Assembly (NCBI GenBank): GCA_035456465.1
Contig: DATIDD010000053.1
Span: 1-64,000, forward strand
Source of the DNA: DATHTC01 sp035456465
GTDB taxonomy: Bacteria > Actinomycetota > Thermoleophilia > Gaiellales > Gaiellaceae
Length of the DNA stretch: 64,000 nucleotides
Direction: 5' to 3'
Shown: piece by piece, positions 1 through 9,940 of the stretch
Position numbering within the stretch: position 1 is the first letter of the stretch
Layout: each line of letters opens with the position of its first letter
The notes under the pieces: generated by a model
What the model was told of the DNA's origin: nothing
Seen by the model: only the letters and a program-made list of their open reading frames with translations
Databases searched by the model: none
Made by a program: the position numbers and the translations under genes

Positions 1-2
1 CG

Positions 3-1070
3 GCCCGCGCCCGCGGCGCCCGCGAGGCACTGGCGGCGGCCACGCCAGCCGGGCGCCGGCGCGACGCCGGCGTCCTGCGGCGGGCGCTCGACGGCGCGCG
101 GCGGCTCGACGCCGGCCTCGGGCTCGCGACCACGACCGCGACGAGGGCGGAGGCGCCGCTCCGGGCGCGCGTGGACGCCGGCTCGCTGCGAGCCTCCGAG
201 CTGGCCGCACGGCTGCGCGAGCTCGGCGGCACCGAGGCCGAGCTGCGGCGCGAGACCGCCGAGGCCGGCGACCGGACGGCTGCGATCGACGTCGAGCTCG
301 CGCGGATCGGAGCCGAGGCAGACGACGCGAGGCGGCGGCTCGAGGAGGCCGGCGCCGAGCCGGACGAGGGCGACGACGCCGACCGCGACGGGCTCGCGGA
401 GCGCGTGGAGCGCCTGGAGCGCCGCCGCATCCAGCTCGGCCAGGTGAACCCGCTCGCGAAGGAGGAGTACGAGGCGGAGAAGGCGCGGCTCGAGGAGCTG
501 TCGACTCAGCGCGCCGACCTCGAGGCGAGCCTCGACGAGCTCGAGCGCCTGCGGGCCGAGCTGACCGAGACGGTCGAGCGACGCTTCGAGGAGACGTTCG
601 CCGCCGTCGCCGAGCACTTCGACGAGGTCGCGGCGACGCTGTTCCCCGGCGGCGAGGGCCGGCTCCGGCTGACGGAGGCCGAGGACGACGGCGACGAGGG
701 CGCCGGCGAGCGCGGGATCGAGATCGAGCTGCGGCCAGCAGGCAAGAAGATCACGCGCCTCTCGCTGCTCTCGGGCGGCGAGAAGTCGCTCGGAGCGATC
801 TCGTTCCTGTTTGCCCTGTTCCTCGCGCGGCCGTGCCCGTTCTACCTCCTCGACGAGGTCGAGGCCGCGCTCGACGACACGAACATCGGGCGGTTCGTCG
901 AGCTGCTGCGGCGCTACGCCGACCGGGCCCAGTTCGTCGTGATCACGCACCAGAAGCGCACGATGGAGGCGGCCGACGTCCTCTACGGCGTGACCATGGG
1001 CGCCGACGGCGTGTCGCAGGTCGTCTCGCGGCGGCTGCCGCAGGCGGAGCCGGCCGCCGCCGCCGGCTAG
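3..1070 (+). CDS. smc: Chromosome segregation SMC ATPase, C-terminal part (5' end outside window)
   Basis: The frame is open from the window edge, so only the last ~355 residues are visible. A charged coiled coil comes first, then the family stretch QVNPLAKEEY (~147), then the C-terminal ATPase head: signature LSGGEK (~256), Walker B FYLLDEVEAALDD (~280) with the catalytic Glu, and the H-loop ITHQK (~306). SMC dimers with ScpAB organise and segregate the chromosome. The stop codon directly abuts the stop of the convergent next gene. ftsY follows on the same strand, the usual actinobacterial neighbour. Confidence 0.95.
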   Translation, partial: ARARGAREALAAATPAGRRRDAGVLRRALDGARRLDAGLGLATTTATRAEAPLRARVDAGSLRASELAARLRELGGTEAELRRETAEAGDRTAAIDVELARIGAEADDARRRLEEAGAEPDEGDDADRDGLAERVERLERRRIQLGQVNPLAKEEYEAEKARLEELSTQRADLEASLDELERLRAELTETVERRFEETFAAVAEHFDEVAATLFPGGEGRLRLTEAEDDGDEGAGERGIEIELRPAGKKITRLSLLSGGEKSLGAISFLFALFLARPCPFYLLDEVEAALDDTNIGRFVELLRRYADRAQFVVITHQKRTMEAADVLYGVTMGADGVSQVVSRRLPQAEPAAAAG

Positions 1071-1412
1071 CTACCCGACGCCGAACCGCGCCGCGAGGCG
1101 CTTCGGGGCCGGGATCAGCCACGCGTCGAGCAGCCGCTCTCGCACGTCGTCCTCGTCCGCGTGCTCGAGCCAGACCAGCAGGAACGCGGGCGAGCGCTCG
1201 AAGTGCGGCGTCAGCCGGTACACGTCGGGCTTCGCCGCCACGAGCAGCGGTCGCTCGTCGCGGTCGCAGCGCGCCCACAACGCGCCCTCGTGCCGGCTGA
1301 CGCCCGCGAACGCCTTGCCCGCGACCCTGAACGTCGGCGCGCCGTGGGAGGTGCCCTCCTCGACCTCCGGCAGCGCGAGCGCCAGCTCGCGCACCTGCTC
1401 CCAGCCGACCAT
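1071..1412 (-). CDS. MmcQ/YjbR family protein
   Basis: 113-residue single-domain protein with the features of the MmcQ/YjbR fold (a double-stranded-DNA-binding-like CyaY fold). The N-terminus reads like the family (VRELALALPEVEEGTSHG, then a PTFRVAGKAFAG strand). The C-terminal half holds the ERSPAFLLVWLEHAD segment and a terminal helix. Function is not established for most members. The ATG at 1412 gives the full family length. It is convergent with smc with zero spacing, and its start lies 24 bases from the divergent ftsY start, so the two share a very short promoter region. Confidence 0.8.
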   Translation of the reverse strand: MVGWEQVRELALALPEVEEGTSHGAPTFRVAGKAFAGVSRHEGALWARCDRDERPLLVAAKPDVYRLTPHFERSPAFLLVWLEHADEDDVRERLLDAWLIPAPKRLAARFGVG

Positions 1413-1436
1413 CCGCCGAGGCTAACGTTCCGCGCC

Positions 1437-2396
1437 GTGACGCGGACGTGGGGAGAGCTGCTCGGCGAGGCGCGGCCGGACGAGACGCCGGAGGAGCAGC
1501 GTGGCTTCTTCGGCCGCCTGGCCGAGTCGCTCGGGCGCAGCCGCCGCGCGCTCACCGAGCAGCTCGCCGTGGCCGCGTTCGACCCGGCGGACGACGCCTC
1601 GTGGGAGCGGCTCGAGGAGGCGCTGATCGCCGCGGACGTCGGCGTGCCTGCGACGGCGGAGCTCGTGCAGCGGCTGGAGGCGCGGGGCGAGCTCCGGGAT
1701 CTCGGCGAGGCGCTCGTGGAGGAGCTCACGGCGATGCTCGGGCAGCCGGCGACGCTGGACGTCGGCGAGCGGCCGACCGTGATCCTCGTCGTCGGCGTCA
1801 ACGGCACGGGCAAGACGACGACGATCGGGAAGCTGGCGGCGAAGCTGCGCGAGCACGGGCTCAGCGTCATCCTCGGCGCGGCGGACACGTTCCGCGCCGC
1901 CGCCGAGGAGCAACTGGAGATCTGGGCGAGGCGCGCCCAGGCGGACTTCGTCGGCTCGACGCGCGGCGCCGACCCGGCCGCGGTCGCGTTCGACGCCGTC
2001 GGCGCCGCGGAGGCCCGCGGGCGGGACGTCGTCGTCATCGACACCGCCGGCCGGCTCCACACGCAGGCGAACCTGATGGAGGAGCTCGCGAAGATCCGGC
2101 GCGTGATCGCGGGCCGGCTCGAGGGCGCCCCGCACGAGACGCTGCTGGTCGTCGACGCGACGACGGGGCAGAACGGTCTCCAGCAGGCGCGGCTGTTCGG
2201 TGCCGCCGTCGACGTGACCGGCGTGGCGCTGACGAAGCTCGACGGGTCCGCGAAGGGCGGCATCGCCGTCGCGATCGCCCACGAGCTCGGCCTGCCGGTG
2301 AAGCTCGTCGGTGTGGGCGAGGGACTCGACGACCTGCGCCCGTTCGACCCGCAGGATTTCGCCCGGGCGCTGGTCTCGGGCGAGACCTCCGCTTGA
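1437..2396 (+). CDS. ftsY: Signal recognition particle receptor FtsY
   Basis: 319-residue SRP receptor GTPase that docks ribosome-SRP complexes at the membrane. The short acidic N-terminal stretch leads into the NG domain: P-loop GVNGTGKTTT (~120-129), DTFRAAAEEQL (~150-160), DTAGRL (~192-197), TKLDGSAKGG (~246-255) and closing GVGEGLDDLRPF (~292-303). It lacks the long acidic A domain of E. coli FtsY. The GTG at 1437 is chosen because upstream codons run through the divergent MmcQ/YjbR gene and because a TAACGT box lies at 1423-1428, eight bases before it, which suggests a leaderless message. Partner Ffh is encoded 7.5 kb downstream. Confidence 0.95.
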   Translation: MTRTWGELLGEARPDETPEEQRGFFGRLAESLGRSRRALTEQLAVAAFDPADDASWERLEEALIAADVGVPATAELVQRLEARGELRDLGEALVEELTAMLGQPATLDVGERPTVILVVGVNGTGKTTTIGKLAAKLREHGLSVILGAADTFRAAAEEQLEIWARRAQADFVGSTRGADPAAVAFDAVGAAEARGRDVVVIDTAGRLHTQANLMEELAKIRRVIAGRLEGAPHETLLVVDATTGQNGLQQARLFGAAVDVTGVALTKLDGSAKGGIAVAIAHELGLPVKLVGVGEGLDDLRPFDPQDFARALVSGETSA

Positions 2397-2422
2397 AAAG
2401 GCGCTTGCGCTCCACGTAAGGT
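2393..2422 (+). promoter_or_regulatory. Sigma-70-like promoter of the sugar operon
   Basis: TTGAAA (2393-2398) and TAAGGT (2417-2422) are separated by 18 bases, a good housekeeping-type promoter in a very GC-rich background. The -35 overlaps the ftsY stop codon. The start would fall near 2430, leaving a ~40-base leader that carries the GGAG Shine-Dalgarno before the binding-protein gene. This would let the sugar operon be transcribed independently of ftsY. Confidence 0.6.
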
Positions 2423-2468
2423 CGCCTCGTCCGGGTTTGCCCCCACCACCGCCGCAGGAGGTTCGATC

Positions 2469-3644
2469 GTGCATACGTATCGTCCACCGTCGAGGCGCGC
2501 GCGCAGCCGCTGGCTGCTCCTCGCGCTCGCAACGCTCGTGCTCGCACTCGTCGCCGCGGGGTGCGGCGGGGACGACGAGGAAGGAGCGGCCACAACCGGC
2601 GGTGAGACCTCGACGGGCGCGGCGGCAGCCGAAGGGAGCATCTGGGTGCTCCTGCCGGACTCCGCGAGCTCCGACCGGTGGGAGAAGGACGACCGCCGGT
2701 ACTTCAAGGAGTCGTTCGACGCGGCCGGCGTCGACTACAACATCGTCAACGCCGAGGGCGACGCGAACACGCAGCTGCAGCAGGCGGAGCAGGCGATCAA
2801 CGCCGGCGCCAAGGTGATCCTGCTCGTCAACCTCAGCTCCGAGTCCGGCGCGACGATCATCGACAAGGCCCGCGAGGCCGACGTGAAGGTCGTCGACTAC
2901 GACCGGCTCACCGCTGCCGGCGGGGGCGCCGACGTGTACGTCAGCTTCGACAACGTGAAGGTCGGTCAGACGATGGCCGACACGGTGGGCCCCGTGATCG
3001 ACGGTCTCGGCGTCGACAAGCCGAAGATCGTGATGATGAACGGCGGCCCGACCGACAACAACTCGAAGCTCTTCAAGCAGGGCTACTACGAGAGCGGCGA
3101 CTACGCGGTCAAGAAGAAGGCCGACGCGGGCGAGTGGGAGGTCGTGGCCGACCAGGACGTGCCCGACTGGGACAACCAGCAGGCGCTGACCCTGTTCGAG
3201 CAGATCCTCGTCGCGAACAAGAACAAGGTCGACGCGGTGTTCGCGGCCAACGACGGCATCGCCGGCTCGGTCATCTCCGCTCTCGACTCCGCCGGCGTCG
3301 GGCCGATCCCCGTGTCGGGCCAGGACGCGACCGCGCCCGGGATCCAGAACATCCTCGCCGGCCGCCAGACGATGACCGTCTACAAGCCGATCAAGGCCGA
3401 GGCCGAGGCCGGCGCGAAGGCGGCGCTCGCGCTCCTGAACGGCGAGGACGTGAAGGCGATCGAGGGCGACTGGGAGGTCATCTCGATCAACAACGGCGAG
3501 GCCGACCTGCCGTACATCGCGCTGACGCCGATCGCGGTGACGAAGGACAACATCGCCGACACCGTGATCGCGGACGGGTTCCGCACCTGGGACGAGGTCT
3601 GCACCGGCGAGTTCGAGCAGTACTGCCCGGAGGACCGGAGCTAG
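2469..3644 (+). CDS. Sugar ABC transporter substrate-binding lipoprotein (xylose/ribose type)
   Basis: 391-residue extracytoplasmic binding protein. N-terminus: Arg-rich n-region, hydrophobic h-region, lipobox LVAAGC with lipidated Cys32, then a Gly/Asp/Thr-rich linker. The mature part is a two-lobed periplasmic-binding-protein domain of the XylF/RbsB class, with characteristic blocks MMNGGPTDNNS, VFAANDGIAG and VSGQDATAPGIQNI. The GTG start has a strong GCAGGAG Shine-Dalgarno 8 bases upstream. It is the first gene of a transporter-catabolism operon. Xylose is the best guess because isomerase- and xylulokinase-like genes follow; the exact sugar cannot be read from sequence. Confidence 0.88.
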   Translation: MHTYRPPSRRARSRWLLLALATLVLALVAAGCGGDDEEGAATTGGETSTGAAAAEGSIWVLLPDSASSDRWEKDDRRYFKESFDAAGVDYNIVNAEGDANTQLQQAEQAINAGAKVILLVNLSSESGATIIDKAREADVKVVDYDRLTAAGGGADVYVSFDNVKVGQTMADTVGPVIDGLGVDKPKIVMMNGGPTDNNSKLFKQGYYESGDYAVKKKADAGEWEVVADQDVPDWDNQQALTLFEQILVANKNKVDAVFAANDGIAGSVISALDSAGVGPIPVSGQDATAPGIQNILAGRQTMTVYKPIKAEAEAGAKAALALLNGEDVKAIEGDWEVISINNGEADLPYIALTPIAVTKDNIADTVIADGFRTWDEVCTGEFEQYCPEDRS

Positions 3645-3667
3645 CGAACCCCTTCACGCGAGCCCGA

Positions 3668-3692
3668 GGCGGGGGCGCGCTGCGTCCCCGCC
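3668..3692 (+). promoter_or_regulatory. Intercistronic hairpin after the binding-protein gene
   Basis: GGCGGGG (3668-3674) pairs with CCCCGCC (3686-3692) around an 11-base loop in the 75-base gap between binding protein and ATPase. There is no T-run, so it is unlikely to be a full terminator. Such hairpins commonly protect the upstream binding-protein message and lower read-through to the ATPase and permease; that role is inferred. Confidence 0.45.
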
Positions 3693-3719
3693 CGGTCTCG
3701 CGGAAGGCGACGACCGCCG

Positions 3720-4492
<773 letters not shown>

Positions 4493-4496
<4 letters not shown>

Positions 4497-5755
4497 CCGA
4501 GCCGGTCGTTCCGGCCCAGGGCTCGCCGGAGCCCACCACGGAGCCCGCCGACGGCGTCGTCGACACGCTCGTCCAGGCCTGGCGCGACTGGGTCACGCGG
4601 CTTCGCCGGGGCGACTGGGGCGCGCTGCCGATCTTCATCGGCCTCGCCGCGCTCGCGCTCCTGTTCGGCAGCCTCGACGAGAACTTCTACACCGAGCGGA
4701 ACTTCGTCAACATCCTGCTCCAGATGGCCGGCTACACGGCCATCGCGATGGGCGTCGTGTTCGTCCTGCTCGTTGCCGAGATCGACCTGTCCGTCGGCTT
4801 CGTCAGCGGCGTCGGCGCGGTCGTGATGACGCTGTTGCTGCGCCCCGACCAGCAGAACTGGCCGTGGTACGCGGCGGTCGCGGCCGGGCTCGCGGTGACG
4901 ACGGCGATCGGAGTCCTGCAGGGCGGGATCATCACGAAGGCCAACGTCCCGTCGTTCGTCGTCACGCTCGCGGGGTACCTCACCTGGGGCGGCGTCGTCC
5001 TCATCCTCACGACGGAGGCCTCGTCCTCCGGGACGATCCGGATCCAGGACGACGTCGTGCTCGGGATCGCCAACGACTACCTGCCCGACGTGTGGGGGTG
5101 GATCGTCCTCGTCGGCGCCGTGGCGGCCTACGCGGCGCTCGAGCTGTGGAAGGTGCGGACGCGTCGGTCGCGGGGCCTCGCGCACAAGCCGCTCGTGATC
5201 ATCGTGCTCCAGACCGCGGCGATGGGGGTCATCGGCGCGCTCGCCGTCGGCTACGCCAACACCGACCGCGGCGTCCCGGTCGTCGCGCTGATCGTCGGCG
5301 TGTTCCTCGTCTTCTGGACGTTCGTCGCGAACCGGACGCGCTTCGGGCGGCACGTCTACGCCGTCGGCGGCAGCACCGAGGCCGCGCGGCGCGCCGGGAT
5401 CAGCGTCGACCGGATCAAGATCGCGGTGTTCGGGATCTCCGGCTTCATGGCCGGCGTCGGCGGGATCATCCTCGCCTCGCGGCTGCGCTCCGTGGATACC
5501 GGCACGGGCGGCGGGCAGCTGCTCCTGAACGCGATCGCCGCAGCGGTGATCGGCGGCACGAGCCTCTTCGGCGGCCACGGGCGCGTGGTCAGCGCGCTTC
5601 TCGGCGGCGCCGTGATCGCGACGGTCGCGAACGGGATGGACCTGCTCAACCTGGCATCGGGGTACAAGTTCGTGATCACGGGCGGCGTGCTGCTCGCGGC
5701 GGTGCTCGTCGACTCGTTCGCGAAACGAGCGCGGGTCGCCTCCGGTGCGGCGTAG
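4493..5755 (+). CDS. Sugar ABC transporter permease (XylH/RbsC family)
   Basis: 420-residue polytopic membrane protein of the BPD_transp_2 class. A ~45-residue cytosolic N-terminus rich in Pro and Glu precedes the first membrane segment (ALPIFIGLAALALLFGS). The family block RFGRHVYAVGGSTEAARRAG lies near residue 285 and is followed by further membrane helices rich in GGTSLFGG. The start at GTG 4493 is set by the GTGA overlap with the ATPase gene and by the lack of family similarity upstream. It forms the channel of the pentose-type importer with the two preceding products. Confidence 0.92.
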
Positions 5756-5872
5756 CGCGCGGGCGGCGCTCGCCGTCGTCGTCGAGGGCCCGTCGCAGGG
5801 CGTCACCGGCTCGGCCTGCGGCAAGGAGGCGTGGGCCCTCGCCCTCTGCTCCTTCGACGGGACGGCGCGCGC

Positions 5873-6838
5873 GTGACCCCGCTCAGGCTCGGCATGCTCT
5901 CGACGGCCAACATCAATCGGGCCGTGGTGGTCGCCGCGGAGGCCTCCGACCAGGTCGAGGTCGTCGCCGTCGCGAGCCGCGACGCGGGCCGGGCCCAGGC
6001 GTACGCGCGGGAGCACGGGCTCGCGCGGGCGCACGGCAGCTACGAGGCGCTGCTCGACGACTCGGAGGTCGACGCCGTGTACGTCTCGCTGCCGAACTCG
6101 ATGCACGTCGACTGGTCGGTGCGGGCGCTCGAGGTGGGAAAGCACGTGCTCTGCGAGAAGCCGCTCGCGCGCCGGCCGGAGGACGCGGAGCGCGCCTTCG
6201 ACGCCGCCGAGCGCGCGGGGCGGATCCTCGCCGAGGCGTTCATGTACCGGCACCACCCGCAGGCGAAGCGGGTCGTCGAGCTCGTCCGGGGCGGCGCGGT
6301 CGGCGAGCTCCGCGTGCTGCGCGCGGCGTTCAGCTTCCCGCTCCAGGGCGAGGAGAACGTCCGCCTCCGTCCCGAGCTCGACGGGGGCGCGCTGATGGAC
6401 GTCGGCTGCTACTGCGTCAGCGGCATCCGGCTGCTCGGGGGCGAGCCGCTGCACGTGGCGGGCGAGCAGGTCCTCGGGCCGACGGGCGTCGACCTCACGT
6501 TCGCCGGCGCGATGCGGCTCGCCGGCGACGTCCTCTCGACCTTCCACGCCTCGATGGCGCTGCCGTCGCGCCAGGAGCTGGAGGTGCTCGGCTCGGAGGG
6601 CACGCTGCTCGTGCAGGCGCCGTGGCGGGTCGACCTCGGCGGGGACGTGCTCCTCCGGCGAGGGGACGACGTCGAGCGGATCGAGATCCCCGCGGCCGAC
6701 GCCTACCGCTGCGAGCTCGAGGATCTCGCCGCCGCCGCGCGCGGCGAGCGCGAGCCGCTGCTCGGTCGCGCCGACGCCGTCGCGCAGGCTCGCACGATCG
6801 ACGCCCTGTACCACGCGGCCGAAGGGAGCGACCGGTGA
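5873..6838 (+). CDS. Gfo/Idh/MocA family NAD(P)-dependent oxidoreductase
   Basis: 321 residues. N-terminal Rossmann domain beginning LRLGMLSTANINR, with the family signature CEKPLA (~94-99), then the alpha/beta C-terminal domain with DVGCYCVSGIR where the catalytic His/Lys region lies. It probably oxidises or epimerises the imported sugar or a derived polyol; the substrate is unknown. Start choice is uncertain. GTG 5873 fits the fold. GTG 5831 adds 14 residues but sits only one base after an AAGGAGG at 5823-5829. The 117 bases before it contain nothing else recognisable. The stop overlaps the next start (GTGA). Confidence 0.85.
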   Translation: MTPLRLGMLSTANINRAVVVAAEASDQVEVVAVASRDAGRAQAYAREHGLARAHGSYEALLDDSEVDAVYVSLPNSMHVDWSVRALEVGKHVLCEKPLARRPEDAERAFDAAERAGRILAEAFMYRHHPQAKRVVELVRGGAVGELRVLRAAFSFPLQGEENVRLRPELDGGALMDVGCYCVSGIRLLGGEPLHVAGEQVLGPTGVDLTFAGAMRLAGDVLSTFHASMALPSRQELEVLGSEGTLLVQAPWRVDLGGDVLLRRGDDVERIEIPAADAYRCELEDLAAAARGEREPLLGRADAVAQARTIDALYHAAEGSDR

Positions 6839-7836
6839 AGACGAGCCTCGGGATCTGGGCCTTCGGGCCGATGGCCACCCGCTTCGTGCCGTCGGGGTAC
6901 AAGCCCGAGCTGGCGGCCGAGACGACCGTGCAGCGCGTGCGCCGCGCCGTGGAGGGCCTCGGCGACCTGATCGACGGATACGAGTTCCACTACCCGCAGG
7001 AGCTCTCGCACGAGAACCTCGCGGAGGTTCGCGACGCGCTCGACGGGCACGACGTGTACTGCGTCGCGACCGGGCTCCACCTCGACCCGCTCTTCGGCAA
7101 GGGCGGGCTCGTCTCCCCCGACGCCGCGGTCCGGGCCGAGGCGCTGAAGCGGACGCTCGACGCGATCGACTTCGCCGGCGAGCTCGACGCCAACTTCATC
7201 ATCTGGCCCGGGATCGAGGGCTACAACTACCCGTTCCAGGCCCCGTACGCCGAGAGCTGGGCGTGGCTGATCGAGGGGATCGGGGAGGCGGCGCAGCGGT
7301 GCCGCGAGTGCGGGATCAAGCTCTTCCTCGAGCACAAGAACTCCGAGCCCGCGATGAACATCCTCATGCGGAACGTCGGCATGACCCTGCACGTGATCCA
7401 CACGCTGCGGGCACAGGGCCTCGACAACGTCCAGGTCAACATGGACTGGCAGCACCTGATCATGAACGGCGAGAACCTCGCCGAGTACGCGGCGCTGCTC
7501 GCCGCCGAGGGGCTGCTCGGCCACAACCACGCCAACTCGGGCTGGGGGACGTTCGACGACGACAACATCGTCGGCGCCACACGGTTCATGGAGACGCTCG
7601 AGCTCGCGGTCGAGCTGCGGCGCGCGAACTACGGCGCGAACGGCGAGCGGCTCGGTTTCGACCTCTACCCGTACACCGAGGACGCGGTCGCCGCCGTCCG
7701 GCGCAGCGTGCTCCAGTGGCGGTTCATCGACTCGGTCGCCGCGCGCCTGGACGGCGAGGAGCTGCGGGCGGCGCAGCGCGCGAAGGACGCGGTGCGGGCG
7801 CTCGAGCTCGTCTACCGCGCGCTGGGGGGCGAGTGA
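6835..7836 (+). CDS. Xylose isomerase-like TIM-barrel sugar isomerase
   Basis: 333 residues with a TIM-barrel sugar isomerase pattern: an N-terminal strand LGIWAF, ANFIIWPGIEGYNYP (~120-134), the metal-binding-type strand KLFLEHKNSEP (~160-170) with an acidic ligand, NMDWQHLIM (~201), and GHNHANSGWG (~224) supplying His ligands. It resembles the xylose isomerase-like group more than classical XylA and may act on another aldose or ketose. It overlaps the oxidoreductase by four bases and precedes an FGGY kinase, so isomerisation to a ketose followed by phosphorylation is the likely route. Confidence 0.78.
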   Translation: MKTSLGIWAFGPMATRFVPSGYKPELAAETTVQRVRRAVEGLGDLIDGYEFHYPQELSHENLAEVRDALDGHDVYCVATGLHLDPLFGKGGLVSPDAAVRAEALKRTLDAIDFAGELDANFIIWPGIEGYNYPFQAPYAESWAWLIEGIGEAAQRCRECGIKLFLEHKNSEPAMNILMRNVGMTLHVIHTLRAQGLDNVQVNMDWQHLIMNGENLAEYAALLAAEGLLGHNHANSGWGTFDDDNIVGATRFMETLELAVELRRANYGANGERLGFDLYPYTEDAVAAVRRSVLQWRFIDSVAARLDGEELRAAQRAKDAVRALELVYRALGGE

Positions 7837-7858
7837 GGCCGGTGGGCACGCCGGACGC

Positions 7859-9283
7859 GTGAGCGCGCTCGTCGGGCTCGACGTCGGCACGACCGGTGTC
7901 AAGGCGATCGCGATCTCGCCGGCGGGGGAGGTGCTCGCACGTTCCGAGGAGGGCTATCCGCTCGCGACGCCGCGCCCGGGCTGGGCGGAGCAGGACCCGG
8001 AGGACTGGTGGCGCGCGAGCGAACGGGCGCTCGGCCGCCTGGGGGTCGAGCCGCTGGGAATCGGCCTCTCGGGCCAGATGCACGGTCTCGTCGCCCTCGA
8101 CGCGGCCGGCCGCGTCCTTCGCCCGGCGATCCTCTGGAACGACCAGCGGACGGGCGCCGAGTGCGCCGAGATCGAGGCGCGCGTCGGGCTCGAGCGGCTC
8201 GTGCAGCTGACGGGCAACCGCGCGCTCGCCGGGTTCACGGCGCCCAAGCTCCTCTGGCTGCGCCGACACGAGCCGGAGGCCTACGAGCGGATCGTGCACG
8301 TGCTGCTGCCGAAGGACTACGTCCGCCTCCGGCTCACCGGCGAGCGCGCGACCGACGTGGCGGACGCGTCCGGCACGCTGCTTTTCGACGTCGCCGGCCG
8401 ACGGTGGAGCGACGACCTCCTCGAGGCGCTCGAGCTGCCGCGCGCGTGGCTCCCGGCCGCGCTCGAGTCCCCCGCCGTCTCGGCCGCCACGTCCGGCGGC
8501 GTCCCCGTCGCGGCAGGCGCCGGCGACCAGGCTGCCGGCGCGCTGGGGGCCGGCGTCGACGCTCCCGGGCGGCTGTCCGTCGTCCTCGGCACCTCGGGCG
8601 TCGTGTTCGCCGCGCTGCCGGCGTTCCGCGCCGACCCGCAGGGGCGCGTCCACGCCTTCTGCCACGCCGTCCCGGGCGCGTGGCACGCGATGGGCGTGAT
8701 GCTGTCTGCGGCGGGGTCGCTCCGCTGGCTCCGCGACGCGCTCGGCGCGCCTTCGGAGGAGGTCCTCGTCGCGGAGGCGGAGCGCTGGCCGCCCGGCGCG
8801 GAGGGGCTCCTGTTCGCGCCCTATCTCGCGGGCGAGCGGACGCCGCACGCCGACCCGGACGCCCGCGGCGCCTTCGTCGGCCTGTCGCTCCGGCACGACC
8901 GAGGCGGGCTCGCGCGCGCCGTGCTCGAGGGCGTCGCCTTCGGCCTCCGTGACTCGCTCGACCTGCTCGCCGACCTCGGCGTGGCACCGGTCGCAGCGCG
9001 GGTCTCGGGCGGCGGCGCCCGGAGCGCGCTCTGGCTGCGGATCGTCGCGTCCGTCCTCGGCCTGCCGCTCGAGCGGACGGCCGTCGACGAGGGCGCCGCG
9101 TTCGGCGCCGCGCTCCTCGGAGGCGTCGCCGCGGGCGTGTTCGCGACCCCCACGGAGGCCGTCGCGGCCTGCGTCCGCGTCCGGGAGACGATCGAGCCCG
9201 ACCCGGAGTGGCAGGGACTCTACGAGCGGGAGCTCACCCGCTTCCGGGCGCTCTATCCGGCCCTGCGCGCGCTGCGCGCCTGA
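7859..9283 (+). CDS. xylB: FGGY-family carbohydrate kinase, probable xylulokinase
   Basis: 474 residues, normal for FGGY kinases. The phosphate-binding DVGTTGVKA (~8-16), GLSGQMHGLV (~69), LWNDQRTGAE (~91), the second-domain phosphate loop LGTSGVVF (~242) and adenosine-binding SGGGARS (~383) are present in order. MHGLV and the short WAEQDP motif favour the xylulokinase branch. It would phosphorylate the ketopentose from the upstream isomerase. Final gene of the sugar operon; its stop lies three bases from the convergent GyrI-like gene. Confidence 0.88.
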   Translation: MSALVGLDVGTTGVKAIAISPAGEVLARSEEGYPLATPRPGWAEQDPEDWWRASERALGRLGVEPLGIGLSGQMHGLVALDAAGRVLRPAILWNDQRTGAECAEIEARVGLERLVQLTGNRALAGFTAPKLLWLRRHEPEAYERIVHVLLPKDYVRLRLTGERATDVADASGTLLFDVAGRRWSDDLLEALELPRAWLPAALESPAVSAATSGGVPVAAGAGDQAAGALGAGVDAPGRLSVVLGTSGVVFAALPAFRADPQGRVHAFCHAVPGAWHAMGVMLSAAGSLRWLRDALGAPSEEVLVAEAERWPPGAEGLLFAPYLAGERTPHADPDARGAFVGLSLRHDRGGLARAVLEGVAFGLRDSLDLLADLGVAPVAARVSGGGARSALWLRIVASVLGLPLERTAVDEGAAFGAALLGGVAAGVFATPTEAVAACVRVRETIEPDPEWQGLYERELTRFRALYPALRALRA

Positions 9284-9286
9284 GCC

Positions 9287-9763
9287 CTACCGCACCGGCA
9301 CGAGCACCGTCGTCCGGATCTCCTCCGGTGGACCGACGCCCGGATCCGACTCGTACACCTCGATCGGGTCGCCGATCGGCTCGAGCCCGATCGTTCGGAG
9401 CTGCTCGTCGAGGGCCGTGAACCACGCCTCGTCCAGTTCCTGGTAGGGGCCGAGGTGGACGGTCTCCGCATAGCGTCCGGCAGGCCGAACGTGCTGCTCG
9501 ACGCGGCCTCGGGTCGGCAGCGGCCGGGTCGTCGGCCAGCCGATCTCGACGGCCATCGTCCCGTGCTCGTCCGGGCCGCTGAAGACGCCGTACGGCGCTC
9601 CGGCCGGCTGTTCGCCCAGCTCGCGAAGGTGGTGGTGCACCTCCTGGATCAGGCTTCCGACGACGACCGGCAGGACGCGGACGTCGACGCGGGTGCGAAC
9701 CGCCAGCGTCGGCTGCTCGTCGCGCCGGCTCACCGTCACCTCGGGAACGGCAGTGACTGTCAT
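9287..9763 (-). CDS. GyrI-like small-molecule-binding protein (AraC effector-binding domain)
   Basis: 158 residues of a stand-alone GyrI-like/SOUL-type effector-binding domain: VTVSRRDEQPTLAVRTRV opens the domain, then PYGVFSGPDE and the second repeat GRYAETVHLGPYQELDEAW. Such proteins bind or hydrolyse small ligands or modulate regulators; a ligand cannot be assigned. The ATG at 9763 is preceded by AAAGGAGG seven bases upstream. It is divergent from ffh, with the 33-base palindrome between them, and convergent with the kinase. Confidence 0.82.
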   Translation of the reverse strand: MTVTAVPEVTVSRRDEQPTLAVRTRVDVRVLPVVVGSLIQEVHHHLRELGEQPAGAPYGVFSGPDEHGTMAVEIGWPTTRPLPTRGRVEQHVRPAGRYAETVHLGPYQELDEAWFTALDEQLRTIGLEPIGDPIEVYESDPGVGPPEEIRTTVLVPVR

Positions 9764-9836
9764 CGCCGCCTCCTTTCCTGTCTCGACCCTAGTCGCAGCG
9801 GCCGTGTCGCGAAAGGGCGGCGCTCGGAGCGACACC

Positions 9837-9869
9837 GTCCGGGGACAGTCCCTAGGACTGTCCCCGGAC
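9837..9869. repeat. Perfect 33-base palindrome (15-bp arms)
   Basis: Arm GTCCGGGGACAGTCC (9837-9851) and its exact complement (9855-9869) flank a 3-base centre in the divergent gap between the GyrI-like gene and ffh. There is no T-run on either side. The GGGGACAGTCC core resembles dispersed REP-type palindromes known from many bacteria, but only one copy was found here. It could also act as an operator. Confidence 0.7.
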
Positions 9870-9940
9870 ATGGCCTGTGCGTGAATCGGCGCGATCTCGG
9901 CGCAACCCGGCCACGCACGGGCGTCTCTACACTGCGCCGG

